NCBI GenBank assembly: GCA_963843275.1 | Contig: CAWJJM010000012.1 | Location: 372,001 to 436,000 of the forward strand | DNA length: 64,000 nucleotides | DNA from: CAWJJM01 sp963843275 | Lineage (GTDB): Bacteria > Acidobacteriota > Thermoanaerobaculia > Multivoradales > JBCCEF01 | Reading direction: 5' to 3' | Part shown: one piece after another, positions 52,793-61,634 of the stretch | Layout of the letters: each line of letters begins with the position of its first letter | Position numbering within the stretch: position 1 is the first letter of the stretch | Program-made: the position numbers and the translations under genes | Notes under the pieces: model-generated | The model's database searches: none | Told to the model about the DNA's origin: nothing | The model's input: only the letters and a program-made list of their open reading frames with translations

Positions 52793-53520
52793 GCGGTGAA
52801 CTGGTCGCGGTGCCGGTGGACGAGATCGTCCCACAGCTCGGCCACCGGCGCCGGCTCCGGGCCGCTGGACTCCGGCGGATGGTGGTCGAGATGGAGCTTG
52901 ACGCAATCGTCCCACAGCTGCCGCCGGCCCTCGGGCGTGTGGGGTCGCCCGAGGAAGTCGAGGGCGCCGGCCAGCTCGCGGTCGCCGGTGGTGGGGTCGA
53001 GCAGGGTCCGGTAGCGGACGAACCACGTCGGGACGCCGGCGCAGTAGGCGAGGAGCCGGCGGTTGTGTTCCCGCCACAGGGCCAGGGCGTGCCGCCGGGG
53101 GACGTGGTTGCGCGAGCGGAGCGAGCGCGCCACCGACGACGGCTCCCGGAGGCAGACGACGATGGCGTCGACCGTCACGCCCTGACCGGTCCAGCCGGGC
53201 AGGGTGAGCGCGAACCGGGCGTCCTTGACCAGGGCGTCGGCGTAGGTCCGGCCTGCCGTCCGCACGCGGTCCGCGAGCCGGCGGGCGCGGCGCACGACGG
53301 TGCCCTCGGAGGGCAGCCGCAGGTAGGACAGCCGCCCCCACGGACCGCCCACCAGCTCCCGGTTGACGGCCAGCACGTCGCGCTGTTCGTAGTAGCCGTC
53401 GGGGTTCCAGCGGTCGCCGCGGTAGAAGCCCTCGGGTGCTCCCATGGGTGCGCCGGACTCGAAGGCGAGCCGCGCCGTCAGGGAGGTGCCCGATCGATGC
53501 ATGCCGGTGATGATCCTCAT
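52789..53520 (-). CDS. sulfotransferase family protein
   Basis: 243 residues. PAPS loop at the start: IITGMHRSGTSLTARLAFE, WNPDGYYEQRDVLAVN, then KDARFALTLPGW and IVVCLREPSSVARSLRSRNHVPR (3'-phosphate site). Small sulfotransferases of this type act on surface glycans. It starts 28 nt after the stop of the pyruvyltransferase gene and overlaps the GT2 gene downstream. Confidence 0.9.
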   Translation of the reverse strand: MRIITGMHRSGTSLTARLAFESGAPMGAPEGFYRGDRWNPDGYYEQRDVLAVNRELVGGPWGRLSYLRLPSEGTVVRRARRLADRVRTAGRTYADALVKDARFALTLPGWTGQGVTVDAIVVCLREPSSVARSLRSRNHVPRRHALALWREHNRRLLAYCAGVPTWFVRYRTLLDPTTGDRELAGALDFLGRPHTPEGRRQLWDDCVKLHLDHHPPESSGPEPAPVAELWDDLVHRHRDQFTA

Positions 53521-53548
53521 GCCGGTACGGCCCTCCCGGACTGTGGGC

Positions 53549-55039
53549 CTACCCTCGCTCGTCGCGCTCCGGCGTGGCGCCGGGTGGTGGCTCGAGGGCC
53601 CGTCGGAGCCCCGCGATCTCGTCGTCGCGTGCGGCGAGGACGCCGCGGAGGGAGTTGGCGTAGCGGACCGCCTCGTCGCGTTGGTGGAGCAGGTTCAGCC
53701 GCTCCGCGGCGGCGCGGTCGGCGGTGCTCCGGAGGTGCGCGTTGAGGCGTGCCCACCTCTCCGACGGCCGGGCCTCGGCGTCTCCTGGCTCCACCTGGGC
53801 GTCGCCGCGGGGCTCGGGCACCCCGGGCTGGGTGATCGCCCCGCCGTCCCCCGACAGAGTCGCGACGACGCGGTCCCAGTGCGCCGCCTGCATGCTGCGC
53901 CAGCGCTCCCGATGGTGGTCGATCTCGCGCCGCACGGCACGGCGCCGGGCCCACAGCTCGCGGGCCGCCGCGAGCAGGGCGCCCTCGCGTGCCAGAGCCC
54001 AGGGCAGGGTCCACTCGCCCAGCCCGGCGTGGCCGAGTGCGCCGACCAGCTTGATGCGGGTGTATTCGTCGAGGTGGACCCCGAGGGCGGGAACCCCCGC
54101 CGCGAGGGCGAACACCAGCGGGTGGTAGCGGCTGCTGATCACCATCGAGGCGCCGCTGATCCGGCGGCGCGCCGTCTCCGCCGCCTCGACGTCGCGCACC
54201 GAGAGCCGGCCGTCGCCGCCGAACGCCCGCTCCAACTCGCGGGCCACCCGTTCATCGTCGTGGGCACCCCGGACGTGGGGCAGGAAGACGAGGTCCACGT
54301 CCAGCGCGCGAGACAGCATCCTGAGCTGTTCGGTGGCGGCCGCCAGGGGTCGGATGCCGGAGGTCAGGGTGATGCCGATCCACGGCCGGGAGGGGCCGCC
54401 GGCGGCCTCGGCCGCCCGCGGTTCGAGGATCCAGGCGTCGTCGAGCTGCAACTCCAGGACCGACTCGGGCACCGCGAGGGCCTGCGCGTACCGCAGGGAG
54501 TAGGTCTCTCGGACCCCGACGAAGTGGGCGTTCGCGAGCACCTCGTGAACCAACTCTCTCTCCCGGGTCCGGAGCTCCGGCCCCAGGGTCTGGCCCAGCA
54601 CGATGCGTCGCTTCCCGAAGCGCCGGGCCAGCTCCAGCAGCGCCACCCGCTCGTAGATGTGCTCGGGCCACGAGGAGTTCAGATTGCCGCCACCCGACAC
54701 CACCACGGCGGAGCTACGGCGCACGGCCGCGACCACCGCAGGCTCCGCCGCCGGCGGGGGTGCGTCGGCGTCGGCGCCCTCGGCCCGCCGCAGGACCTCC
54801 TCGAGGCGCCGCTCGCGCCGGACCTCGTCCTGTTCCGCGTCACCGCTCGGGAAGCCGAGCGGAGCGACGGCCTCCACCCGATAGCGGCGGGCGGTCGCCT
54901 CGGGATCGGCGGAGACGACGGTGAACCGCGTCCCGGGGAGGCGCCGGGACAGCTCGCCGAGGTTCGCCTCCAGCATCGCTTCGTCGCCGACGTGGTAGGT
55001 CTGTGCCCCCCCGACGTCGGCGATCAGGACCAGCTCCAT
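53549..55039 (-). CDS. polysaccharide pyruvyltransferase family protein
   Basis: 496 residues. Family motifs: LVLIADVGGAQTYHVGDEAMLEANLGEL at the start, SSAVVVSGGGNLNSSWPEHIYER, IVLGQTLGPEL, VGVRETYSLRYA, and ASMVISSRYHPLVFALAAGVPALG (His and Arg active-site area). These enzymes add 4,6-linked pyruvate ketals to surface polysaccharides (CsaB/EpsO). The C-terminal 130 residues include a coiled coil (RSTADRAAAERLNLLHQRDEAV, VLAARDDEIAGLRRALE), also seen on the sulfotransferase at 46995. Upstream of the sulfotransferase gene in the same transcript. Confidence 0.9.
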   Translation of the reverse strand: MELVLIADVGGAQTYHVGDEAMLEANLGELSRRLPGTRFTVVSADPEATARRYRVEAVAPLGFPSGDAEQDEVRRERRLEEVLRRAEGADADAPPPAAEPAVVAAVRRSSAVVVSGGGNLNSSWPEHIYERVALLELARRFGKRRIVLGQTLGPELRTRERELVHEVLANAHFVGVRETYSLRYAQALAVPESVLELQLDDAWILEPRAAEAAGGPSRPWIGITLTSGIRPLAAATEQLRMLSRALDVDLVFLPHVRGAHDDERVARELERAFGGDGRLSVRDVEAAETARRRISGASMVISSRYHPLVFALAAGVPALGVHLDEYTRIKLVGALGHAGLGEWTLPWALAREGALLAAARELWARRRAVRREIDHHRERWRSMQAAHWDRVVATLSGDGGAITQPGVPEPRGDAQVEPGDAEARPSERWARLNAHLRSTADRAAAERLNLLHQRDEAVRYANSLRGVLAARDDEIAGLRRALEPPPGATPERDERG

Positions 55040-55073
55040 CTCCGCCTCTCTCCGTTGGCCGGACGTTCCGGCC

Positions 55074-57890
55074 TCAGCCCTTGATGCCGCAGTGGATCCG
55101 CTCGAGCTCGGACCGCAACCGCGCCCCGGCCGCCCGCGGGCTGTAGAGGTTCTCGACCCGCTCCCGCGCCGCCGCGGTGCGGGTGGCCGTCGCTGCGGGG
55201 TCGTCGAGCACTTCGAGCATGAGCCGAGCCGCATGCTCCGGATCCGGGGCGGCCCAGACCGCCCCGCGTGGATAGGGACCGTAGCTGCGGTCCAGGGTCT
55301 CGAGCTCGTGGGCGATCGGCCACCCCGTGGACTCGTCGAGGAAATCGGTGCAGCCACCGTAGCCGGTGGCGATCACCGGGCGGCCCAGGTACATCGCCTC
55401 GATCAGCGGCAGACCGAGCCCCTCGGAACGGTGCAGGGAGACGTAGGCGTCGGCCAGGACGAACAGTCCGAGCAGCTCCTCGCGCTCGAGCGAGGTCTCC
55501 AGGAGGGTCACCGGCAGGTTCCGGGCGAGGCGACGGATCTCGCGCAGATAGTCGGACTTCGCCTCGGCGTGGCTGATCTTCAGCAGCAGCCGGGTCGGGC
55601 GCGGGGCGTGCCGTGCCACCTGCGCGAAGGTCTCGAGCAGGCCGAGCGGGTTCTTGCGCTCGGGGATGCTCAGGGCGTCGAAGGCGAAGAAGAAGACGAA
55701 GTCGTCGTCGGGGATGCCGAGCGGAGCGCGATCGAGGAGGGCGGGCTCGGGAGCCAGGACGGCGGGCGGGACCCAACGCACCTCGACCGGGGAGAGGCCG
55801 TTGAAGGCGCGCTCGCAGAAGCGGCTCGGGGCCCAGACCTCGTCGACCAGCCGGAAACTGCCCGCGTACTCCAGCGGGAAATGGGAGAGCTCCCAGAACC
55901 AGTATCCGATGGCGCACTTCTCGGACGACGTGAGGACCCGCGGAAGCTGCCGGTGGACCTGCGGCATCATGTCGGCGTTGACGTGGTACAGGGTCACCCC
56001 GTAGCGCGGTTCGAGGGCCATGCCCTCCTTCTCCACCAGCGGTCCCCCCTGGTCGAGAGCCGGGTGGCGGAGTCCGGAGTGGCCGTAGGGGAGGTTCGTC
56101 TCGGCGAGCGCCCGCAGCGTGCCGCGGCAGACCTCGCCCACGCCGGTCCGGGAACGGAGCCACCCGATCACGTTCACCCCGAGCCCGTCCCCCTCCCGTC
56201 CCGGCTCCGCGGGGCGGACGTCGGGCACCGGCAGCTCGGGGACCGCCGCCGCGGCGGGGGGCGGGACCGCGCGCCCTCGTCTCCTGCGGGCGATCACACC
56301 GTGGCGCAGCCACCACAGCCGGGCCCAGACCTGGCGGCGGGGCGTCAGCGTCCACAGCACCCGCCGCACAACGCTGGCGGGGAGGTCGTACTCGAGCCGG
56401 CCGTAGGTCACAAACCAGAGGGCGAAGGCGCGACGCGACCTGCCGAGCGGGTCGGGGAAGCTGGACGACAGGTCGGGACGTCGCTCGAGGATCATCATCG
56501 CCACCCGCGGAATGCGGGGTCGCGCCCCCCGCTCGAGGTCGGCGCTCGAGGACCACCACGTCGATTGGTCCGGCGTCAGGCGTGCCCCTTCGGAGCGCGC
56601 ACGGGAGACGAGGTGCGGGAACGGGTCGTGCGGGTGCCGGCCGGACGTCGTCGACGGTTCGGTTCGCGATTCCGCGAGCGATCGGTCCACGCGGTCGGCG
56701 AGCGACGGGTCGAGATCGGAGGTCCGTCGTACCTCGTCCACGAACCAGCGTGCGAAGGGCTCCGCGTCGTGGGCGAGCGGGAAGGGGAAGGCGGCCTGGA
56801 CATCGGCGCGGAGGTCCCACAGAGCGACCGCCAGCCGCGGGAGCTCCAGGCCTCCGTCGGTGTGGACGGACTCCAGGAGCCAGCGGTGATAGCCGTGCGG
56901 ATCCGAGCTGCGGAAGGGATCCGGCCAGCGCTCGCCGTCGGGGTCGATCTTCTGCAGCAACTGACGGGCGGCCCGCGGCACCGGCGAGCCGTCCTCGAAA
57001 TGGCCGAAGGCGTACGGCAGAGCCTGCATCTCGGCGAAGCCCTCGTCGAGCAGCGCAAGGCGGTAGTCGCGGAAGAGCGCTTCGACGTCGGGACGCTCGG
57101 CGACGCGGTACCGGTCCTGGAACTTCGAGATGTTCCGTGCATCGTCGACGACGATGCCGCTGAAGTGGAAGAAACGCAGAGGAGCCCCTGCGACGCGGCT
57201 GCCTTCCGGACCGCTCTCGACGGTGCGGTGGGGCAGGTTCCAGTAGGCGACGTTGTAGCCGGGGTCGCGCAGGATCCGCACCGTGTCGAGGAAGGCGGGC
57301 GCGAAGTCCATCCACCGCTGGTCGACGAAGAGCCCGCGGTCGGTGCGGTGGAGACAGTGGTGGTAGAGGCGGCTCTGCCACCACGCCAGGAAGCTCAGGG
57401 TGGTCGGCCGGATCGAGATCCCGAGGAACCCCAGGTTGTAGATCCCCGACAACAGGAAGTCCCGTTCGGTCGGGTGGCCGTCGTCGTCGAGGGGTTCGAG
57501 GATGTGCGGGGTGAGGACCATCTCCGCGTCGTCGAGGGTCTCGTAGATCGGCGACAGGTCGCCGGTCACCAGGATGTCGGGATCGAAGTAGCAGATCCGT
57601 TCGCAGCCCGAGGTGCGGTGGAGGTGTTCGAGGAGGTACGGCTTGACGGCCGTGTTCAGCTCGAGGATCGAGTAGCGGAAGGCGACGTTCTCGAAGCGGC
57701 GGATCCCGAGGTCCTCGACGAACACCACGTCGAACGGCTCGGCGGCGTAGTCGATGGACGCGGCGGGGCGGTCGACGATCAGGACCCAGACCCGGCCTTC
57801 GGGGTGGTGCGCGAGGAAGGACCGCGCGAACACCCGCGCGAAGGGGAGGTAGTTGTTCGCTACGATCGTGCAGGCGCAGTGCCGGTGCAT
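55074..57890 (-). CDS. GT8-like/GT4 bifunctional glycosyltransferase
   Basis: 938 residues. Residues 1-250 resemble the GT8-like surface-glycan group: CTIVANNYLPFARVFARSFL, LNTAVKPYLLEHL, CYFDPDILVTGDLSP (Asp103, Asp105), FLLSGIYNLGFLGI and FVDQRWMD. The middle holds a helical region repeated once (RWLLESVHTDGGLELPRL, FARWFVDEVRR and FALWFVTYGRLEYDL). Residues about 590-930 form a GT4 domain: GVNVIGWLRSRTGVGEVCRG, PSRFCERAFNG, DALSIPERKNPLGLLETF, DAYVSLHRSEGLGLPLIEAMYLGRPVIATGYGGCTDFLD and TAAARERVENLYSPRAAGARL. Such fusions are found in cell-wall glycan clusters. A -10-like TATAAT lies about 75 nt upstream. Confidence 0.88.
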   Translation of the reverse strand: MHRHCACTIVANNYLPFARVFARSFLAHHPEGRVWVLIVDRPAASIDYAAEPFDVVFVEDLGIRRFENVAFRYSILELNTAVKPYLLEHLHRTSGCERICYFDPDILVTGDLSPIYETLDDAEMVLTPHILEPLDDDGHPTERDFLLSGIYNLGFLGISIRPTTLSFLAWWQSRLYHHCLHRTDRGLFVDQRWMDFAPAFLDTVRILRDPGYNVAYWNLPHRTVESGPEGSRVAGAPLRFFHFSGIVVDDARNISKFQDRYRVAERPDVEALFRDYRLALLDEGFAEMQALPYAFGHFEDGSPVPRAARQLLQKIDPDGERWPDPFRSSDPHGYHRWLLESVHTDGGLELPRLAVALWDLRADVQAAFPFPLAHDAEPFARWFVDEVRRTSDLDPSLADRVDRSLAESRTEPSTTSGRHPHDPFPHLVSRARSEGARLTPDQSTWWSSSADLERGARPRIPRVAMMILERRPDLSSSFPDPLGRSRRAFALWFVTYGRLEYDLPASVVRRVLWTLTPRRQVWARLWWLRHGVIARRRRGRAVPPPAAAAVPELPVPDVRPAEPGREGDGLGVNVIGWLRSRTGVGEVCRGTLRALAETNLPYGHSGLRHPALDQGGPLVEKEGMALEPRYGVTLYHVNADMMPQVHRQLPRVLTSSEKCAIGYWFWELSHFPLEYAGSFRLVDEVWAPSRFCERAFNGLSPVEVRWVPPAVLAPEPALLDRAPLGIPDDDFVFFFAFDALSIPERKNPLGLLETFAQVARHAPRPTRLLLKISHAEAKSDYLREIRRLARNLPVTLLETSLEREELLGLFVLADAYVSLHRSEGLGLPLIEAMYLGRPVIATGYGGCTDFLDESTGWPIAHELETLDRSYGPYPRGAVWAAPDPEHAARLMLEVLDDPAATATRTAAARERVENLYSPRAAGARLRSELERIHCGIKG

Positions 57891-57964
57891 TTGGTGGGGC
57901 TGCGGTCCGCCGATCGCAGGACGTCGGGGCCGGGGTCGTACAACGTTCCGAACAAAGGCGAGCC

Positions 57965-57970
57965 ATTATA
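57965..57970 (-). promoter_or_regulatory. candidate -10 element for the bifunctional glycosyltransferase
   Basis: On the minus strand this reads TATAAT, a perfect match, about 75 nt before the ATG at 57890. No TTGACA-like -35 is seen at 17 nt. Confidence 0.4.
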
Positions 57971-58066
57971 GCGATGCCGCCGACCGGCGCGGGGCCGTCG
58001 CGGCGCCGCGAGGGAGCGGCGGCGCTGTGATATCTTCCCCCGATCCAAATACGTGAAGACGTGTCC

Positions 58067-59221
58067 ATGGCGACGGCTGGCGCCCCCGGTCGGGAGCGGG
58101 TTCCCTTCCACGACCTGAAGCCCGTCCAGTCCCTGCTGGCTTCCGATCTGAACGCCGCCGCGCTGCGGGTCCTGGCCAGCGGCCGCTACCTGCTCGGGCC
58201 GGAGCTCGAAGCGTTCGAGCAGGAGCTCGCCGCCTACCACGGCTGCGCGCACGCGGTCGGTGTGGCGAGCGGGACCGATGCCGTCGAGCTCGCTCTGCGA
58301 GCCCTGGGGATCGGTCCGGGCGACGAGGTGATCACCGTTGCGCACACCGCCGTCGCCACGGTCTGCGCGATCGAGCGTGCGGGCGCCGTGGCGGTCCCGG
58401 TCGAGATCGACGAGACGCGCTTCACCATGGATCCGGCGGCGGCCGCCGCCGCGGTCACCTCGAGGACGCGCGCCATCCTCCCGGTCCACCTGTACGGGCA
58501 CCCGGCCGACCTGACGACCCTCGGGGACCTCGCCCGGCGCCACGGGCTGGCGCTGGTCGAGGACTGCGCCCAGGCCCACGGCGCCCGCTGGAGGGGGCGG
58601 CTCGTCGGTACCTTCGGCCACGTGGGGGCCTTCAGCTTCTACCCCACCAAGAACCTCGGCGCCTACGGGGACGCCGGCGCCGTGGTCACGGACGACGACC
58701 GTCTGGCCGGGCGCCTGCGCAGCCTGCGCAACTACGGACAGCGCGGCGAGCCCGGGCGCTCCGAGGAGGTGGGACTGAACAGCCGGCTCGACGAGCTGCA
58801 GGCGGCTCTGCTGCGCGTCAAGCTGCGACGGCTCGACGAGCACAACGACGTCCGGCGTCGCCTGGCGGACGCTTACGACGGCAGCTTGACGCGGGTGTCC
58901 ACGCCCGCCTGCCACGAAGACGCCGAGCACGTGTACCATCTCTACGTGGTCCGCCATCCGAGCCGGGACGCACTGCGCGAGGCGCTCGCCCGGGAGGGGA
59001 TCGACACCCTGGTCCACTACCCGCACCCTGTCCATCTCCAGCCGGCCTACTCCCATCTCGGCCTGCGGCGCGGGGCCCTCCCGCTCACCGAGCGGGTGGC
59101 CGCGGAGGTCGTTTCCCTTCCCCTCTTCGTGGGCCTCGGAGACGGCGCCCTGGCCCGCGTCGCCGAGGCGGTGGCCGCTTGCGCCCGGGCGCTGGAAGAG
59201 ACCCGGCGCGGTGGAGCGTGA
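58067..59221 (+). CDS. DegT/DnrJ/EryC1/StrS aminotransferase (FdtB/QdtB-type)
   Basis: 384 residues from ATG 58067 (GTG 58061 is possible). PLP motifs: VPFHDLKPVQSLLASDL, GPELEAFEQELAAYHGCAHAVGVASGTDAVELALRA, HLYGHPADL, VEDCAQAHGARW and the Schiff-base Lys in FSFYPTKNLGAYGDAGAVV. The close fit to FdtB/QdtB, together with the FdtA-like gene next, predicts amination of dTDP-3-keto-6-deoxyhexose to dTDP-3-amino-3,6-dideoxyhexose (Fuc3N or Qui3N). The sugar is a surface-polysaccharide component. Confidence 0.93.
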   Translation: MATAGAPGRERVPFHDLKPVQSLLASDLNAAALRVLASGRYLLGPELEAFEQELAAYHGCAHAVGVASGTDAVELALRALGIGPGDEVITVAHTAVATVCAIERAGAVAVPVEIDETRFTMDPAAAAAAVTSRTRAILPVHLYGHPADLTTLGDLARRHGLALVEDCAQAHGARWRGRLVGTFGHVGAFSFYPTKNLGAYGDAGAVVTDDDRLAGRLRSLRNYGQRGEPGRSEEVGLNSRLDELQAALLRVKLRRLDEHNDVRRRLADAYDGSLTRVSTPACHEDAEHVYHLYVVRHPSRDALREALAREGIDTLVHYPHPVHLQPAYSHLGLRRGALPLTERVAAEVVSLPLFVGLGDGALARVAEAVAACARALEETRRGGA

Positions 59222-59233
59222 AGGAGCCGGACG

Positions 59234-59650
59234 ATGGCCCTCCGCGATTGTCGCCTGATCGACCTGCCGAAGATCGAGGACGAGAAGGGCAACCTCACCT
59301 TCATCGAAACCGAGCGCCATGTCCCCTTCCGGATCCGCCGGGTGTTCTACGTCTACGACGTTCCCGGCGGCGCTTCGCGCGCCGGCCACGCTCTGAAGAG
59401 CTGCCACCAGTTCATCATCGCCATCTCGGGCAGCTTCGACGTGATCCTCGACGACGCGAGCGGCGAGCGCGCACGGTTCCATCTCAACCGCTCCCACTAC
59501 GGTCTCTACATCACCCCGCGGACCTGGCGCGAGATCGACAACTTCTCGTCGAACTCCGTGTGCCTGGTGCTGGCGTCGGAGCTCTACGGCGAGGGGGACT
59601 ACTTCCGGGACTACGCGGGCTTCCTGGCCGCCGTCGGAGCGGACGCTTGA
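59234..59650 (+). CDS. sugar 3,4-ketoisomerase (FdtA/QdtA-type cupin)
   Basis: 138 residues, single cupin. Hallmarks of FdtA/QdtA/WxcM-N: LIDLPKIEDEKGNLTFIE, PFRIRRVFYVYDVPGG, RAGHALKSCHQFIIAISGSFDVILDD and YITPRTWREIDNFSSNSVCLVLAS, with the GHAL-x-x-x-x-Q/H motif binding the sugar nucleotide. It isomerises dTDP-4-keto-6-deoxyglucose to the 3-keto form for the aminotransferase upstream. AAGGAG-like spacing precedes the ATG; 12 nt after the aminotransferase stop. Confidence 0.94.
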   Translation: MALRDCRLIDLPKIEDEKGNLTFIETERHVPFRIRRVFYVYDVPGGASRAGHALKSCHQFIIAISGSFDVILDDASGERARFHLNRSHYGLYITPRTWREIDNFSSNSVCLVLASELYGEGDYFRDYAGFLAAVGADA

Positions 59651-59816
59651 GCGGCGCGGGAGCCACGGGTGGCGCCCGCGGCCGACGCTCCGGGCGGGGG
59701 CCGCGCGGCCCCCGCCCGGCGGGTGGTCGCAGATCCCTCGATCCACGCGACGGGACCCCGCGCCCGCGCGCCGCCGCGCCGCCGGTCTCCCGGCCTCCGT
59801 CGGTCCACGCGGCTTC

Positions 59817-61634
59817 ATGAGCCCGCCGAGCTCCCGCGCCCGCCGCTGGCTCCCCGCCGTGCTCGGGATCGCCCTCCCGGGCCTGGTCGCGCTCGCCTTC
59901 GTCCAGCGCTTCGCCGTCGACGTGCCGTCCTACGACGAGTGGAACTTCATGCCCACCGTCGAAGCCTTCTACTCCGGGGGCGACTGGTGGTCGATGGTGG
60001 TCCAACACTACGGCGAGCACCGCATCGTGCTGCCGCGCCTGGTGATCCTGTTCCTCTCCCTGGTCACCGACCTCGACGTGCGGGTCGAGGAGCTGCTCGC
60101 GGCGCTGTTCATGCTCGGGGCGGCGGTGGTCTGCTGGTCGCTGCTCCGCCGCACCGGCGGGCCGCGGTGGGCGATCGTCCCCGTCGGCTGGCTGATCCTC
60201 TCCACCGCCCAGTTCGAGAACCTGCTCGTCGGCTGGCAGTTCCAGGTGCCGATGATGAGCTTCTTCGCGCTCTGCGCGATCACATTGCTGGCCGGCGACG
60301 GGCGCTGGAGGGGGGCGGCCGCGGCGCTCTGCGGGGTGGCCGCCACCTTCTCGTTCGCCAACGGGATGGCCGTGTGGCCGGCCGGCCTGGTGGCGATCGC
60401 CGCGGCCGCCCCCGGGACCCGGCGCCGGCGTCTCGCGGTCTGGAGCGGCACGGCGGTCGCGGCGGCCGTCGCCTACCGCTGGGGCTACCAGGGCTTCGAC
60501 CGGCCGCCGGCCGGCTACGAGCTCGCCGTCTTCCGCCACCCCTGGAACGCCGCGCGGATGTTCGTCGCCTTGGCCGGCAACAACTTCGGCGCCGGCACCA
60601 TCCCGGCGATGACCGTGGCCGGGGTGGTGGTCCTGACGCTCTCGGCCGTCGTCCTCGTCGGCCTGTGGCGCCTGCGGCGCGGCGACCGCCGCGACCTGCC
60701 GTGGCTGGCCCTGGGGTGCTTCGGGATGCTCTCAGTGGCGGCGGTGACCCTGGGACGCAGCTTCGTCTGGGAGCGGATGGTGACGCCTTCCCGGTTCCTC
60801 ACCGTCGCCATGTTCCTCCCGGTCGCCCTGGTGGTGCTGGCGAGCCGGTGTGGGGTCGAGCTGTGGGGCCGCGGCGGGTGGCGGCGCGCCGCGGTGGCGG
60901 CAGGGGCGCTGCTGCTGGCGGCGGCGGCGGTCCTGCAGCAGGCCCGCGGCGTGGAGCTGGGGTGGGAGATGGGGGCCGCCCACCGTGCCCTCAAGCTGCG
61001 CACGCTCCCCTGCCTGCTGCACTACCGCAGCGCCGACGTCGAGTGCCTGCGCGGCGTCTACGTCGCCGACGGCGAGCTGGTCCGCGAGCGGGCGGCGACG
61101 CTGGAACGCTGGCGCCTCGGACCCTTCGCCGATCCCGTGCCCGCCGCCTTCCTGGCGGCGGACGGCGGCGCCGGGGGGCGCGCGCCGCTGCCCCCCGCCG
61201 GCGACGCCGCGGCGCCGGACCTGCGGCGCATGGAGGGGACCTTCGAGTTCGTCGGCCGGCGCAGCCCGGCGGGTGCGACCAACGTGGTGGAGCAGGGCGA
61301 GCGGGTCGTCGCCGAAGGCTGGGCGCTGACCCCAGGGCTGGAGAGCCCGGCCGCCGTCGTGCTCACCGTGGACGGCGCCTGGGTCGCGGCGACCGCCTCC
61401 TTCGTGCCGCGGCGGGACGTGGACCGGTTCTTCCACCGTGCGACGGCGCCGTGCGCCTGGCGCTTCGAGATCGGCACCGAGGGGCTCGAGCCCGGGGAGC
61501 ACCGGCTCCAGGCGCTGGCGTTGCCGGCCGGAGCGACCGCTCCGCGGCCGGTCCCTGGCGACCAGACCCTGGTGGTGCGGGCGCCCGGCTCCACGGCGGG
61601 CGCCGCGGCCGACGCCCGGGCTCAGCGCAGGTAG
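59817..61634 (+). CDS. polytopic membrane protein with C-terminal periplasmic domain
   Basis: 605 residues. About ten helices follow the motif YDEWNFMPTVEAFYSGGDWW after helix 1 and GEHRIVLPRLVILFLSLVTDLD, matching the protein at 49272. GT-C-like membrane layout: AQFENLLVGWQFQVPMMSFF, FANGMAVWPAGLVAIA and ERMVTPSRFLTVAMF. The last 150 residues form a soluble beta-rich part (VVEQGERVVAEGWALTP, VVLTVDGAWVAATASFV, LEPGEHRLQALALPAG), like domains on YfhO-type transferases. It may glycosylate or polymerise the island polysaccharide. Not assigned to a characterised family. Confidence 0.82.
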   Translation: MSPPSSRARRWLPAVLGIALPGLVALAFVQRFAVDVPSYDEWNFMPTVEAFYSGGDWWSMVVQHYGEHRIVLPRLVILFLSLVTDLDVRVEELLAALFMLGAAVVCWSLLRRTGGPRWAIVPVGWLILSTAQFENLLVGWQFQVPMMSFFALCAITLLAGDGRWRGAAAALCGVAATFSFANGMAVWPAGLVAIAAAAPGTRRRRLAVWSGTAVAAAVAYRWGYQGFDRPPAGYELAVFRHPWNAARMFVALAGNNFGAGTIPAMTVAGVVVLTLSAVVLVGLWRLRRGDRRDLPWLALGCFGMLSVAAVTLGRSFVWERMVTPSRFLTVAMFLPVALVVLASRCGVELWGRGGWRRAAVAAGALLLAAAAVLQQARGVELGWEMGAAHRALKLRTLPCLLHYRSADVECLRGVYVADGELVRERAATLERWRLGPFADPVPAAFLAADGGAGGRAPLPPAGDAAAPDLRRMEGTFEFVGRRSPAGATNVVEQGERVVAEGWALTPGLESPAAVVLTVDGAWVAATASFVPRRDVDRFFHRATAPCAWRFEIGTEGLEPGEHRLQALALPAGATAPRPVPGDQTLVVRAPGSTAGAAADARAQRR

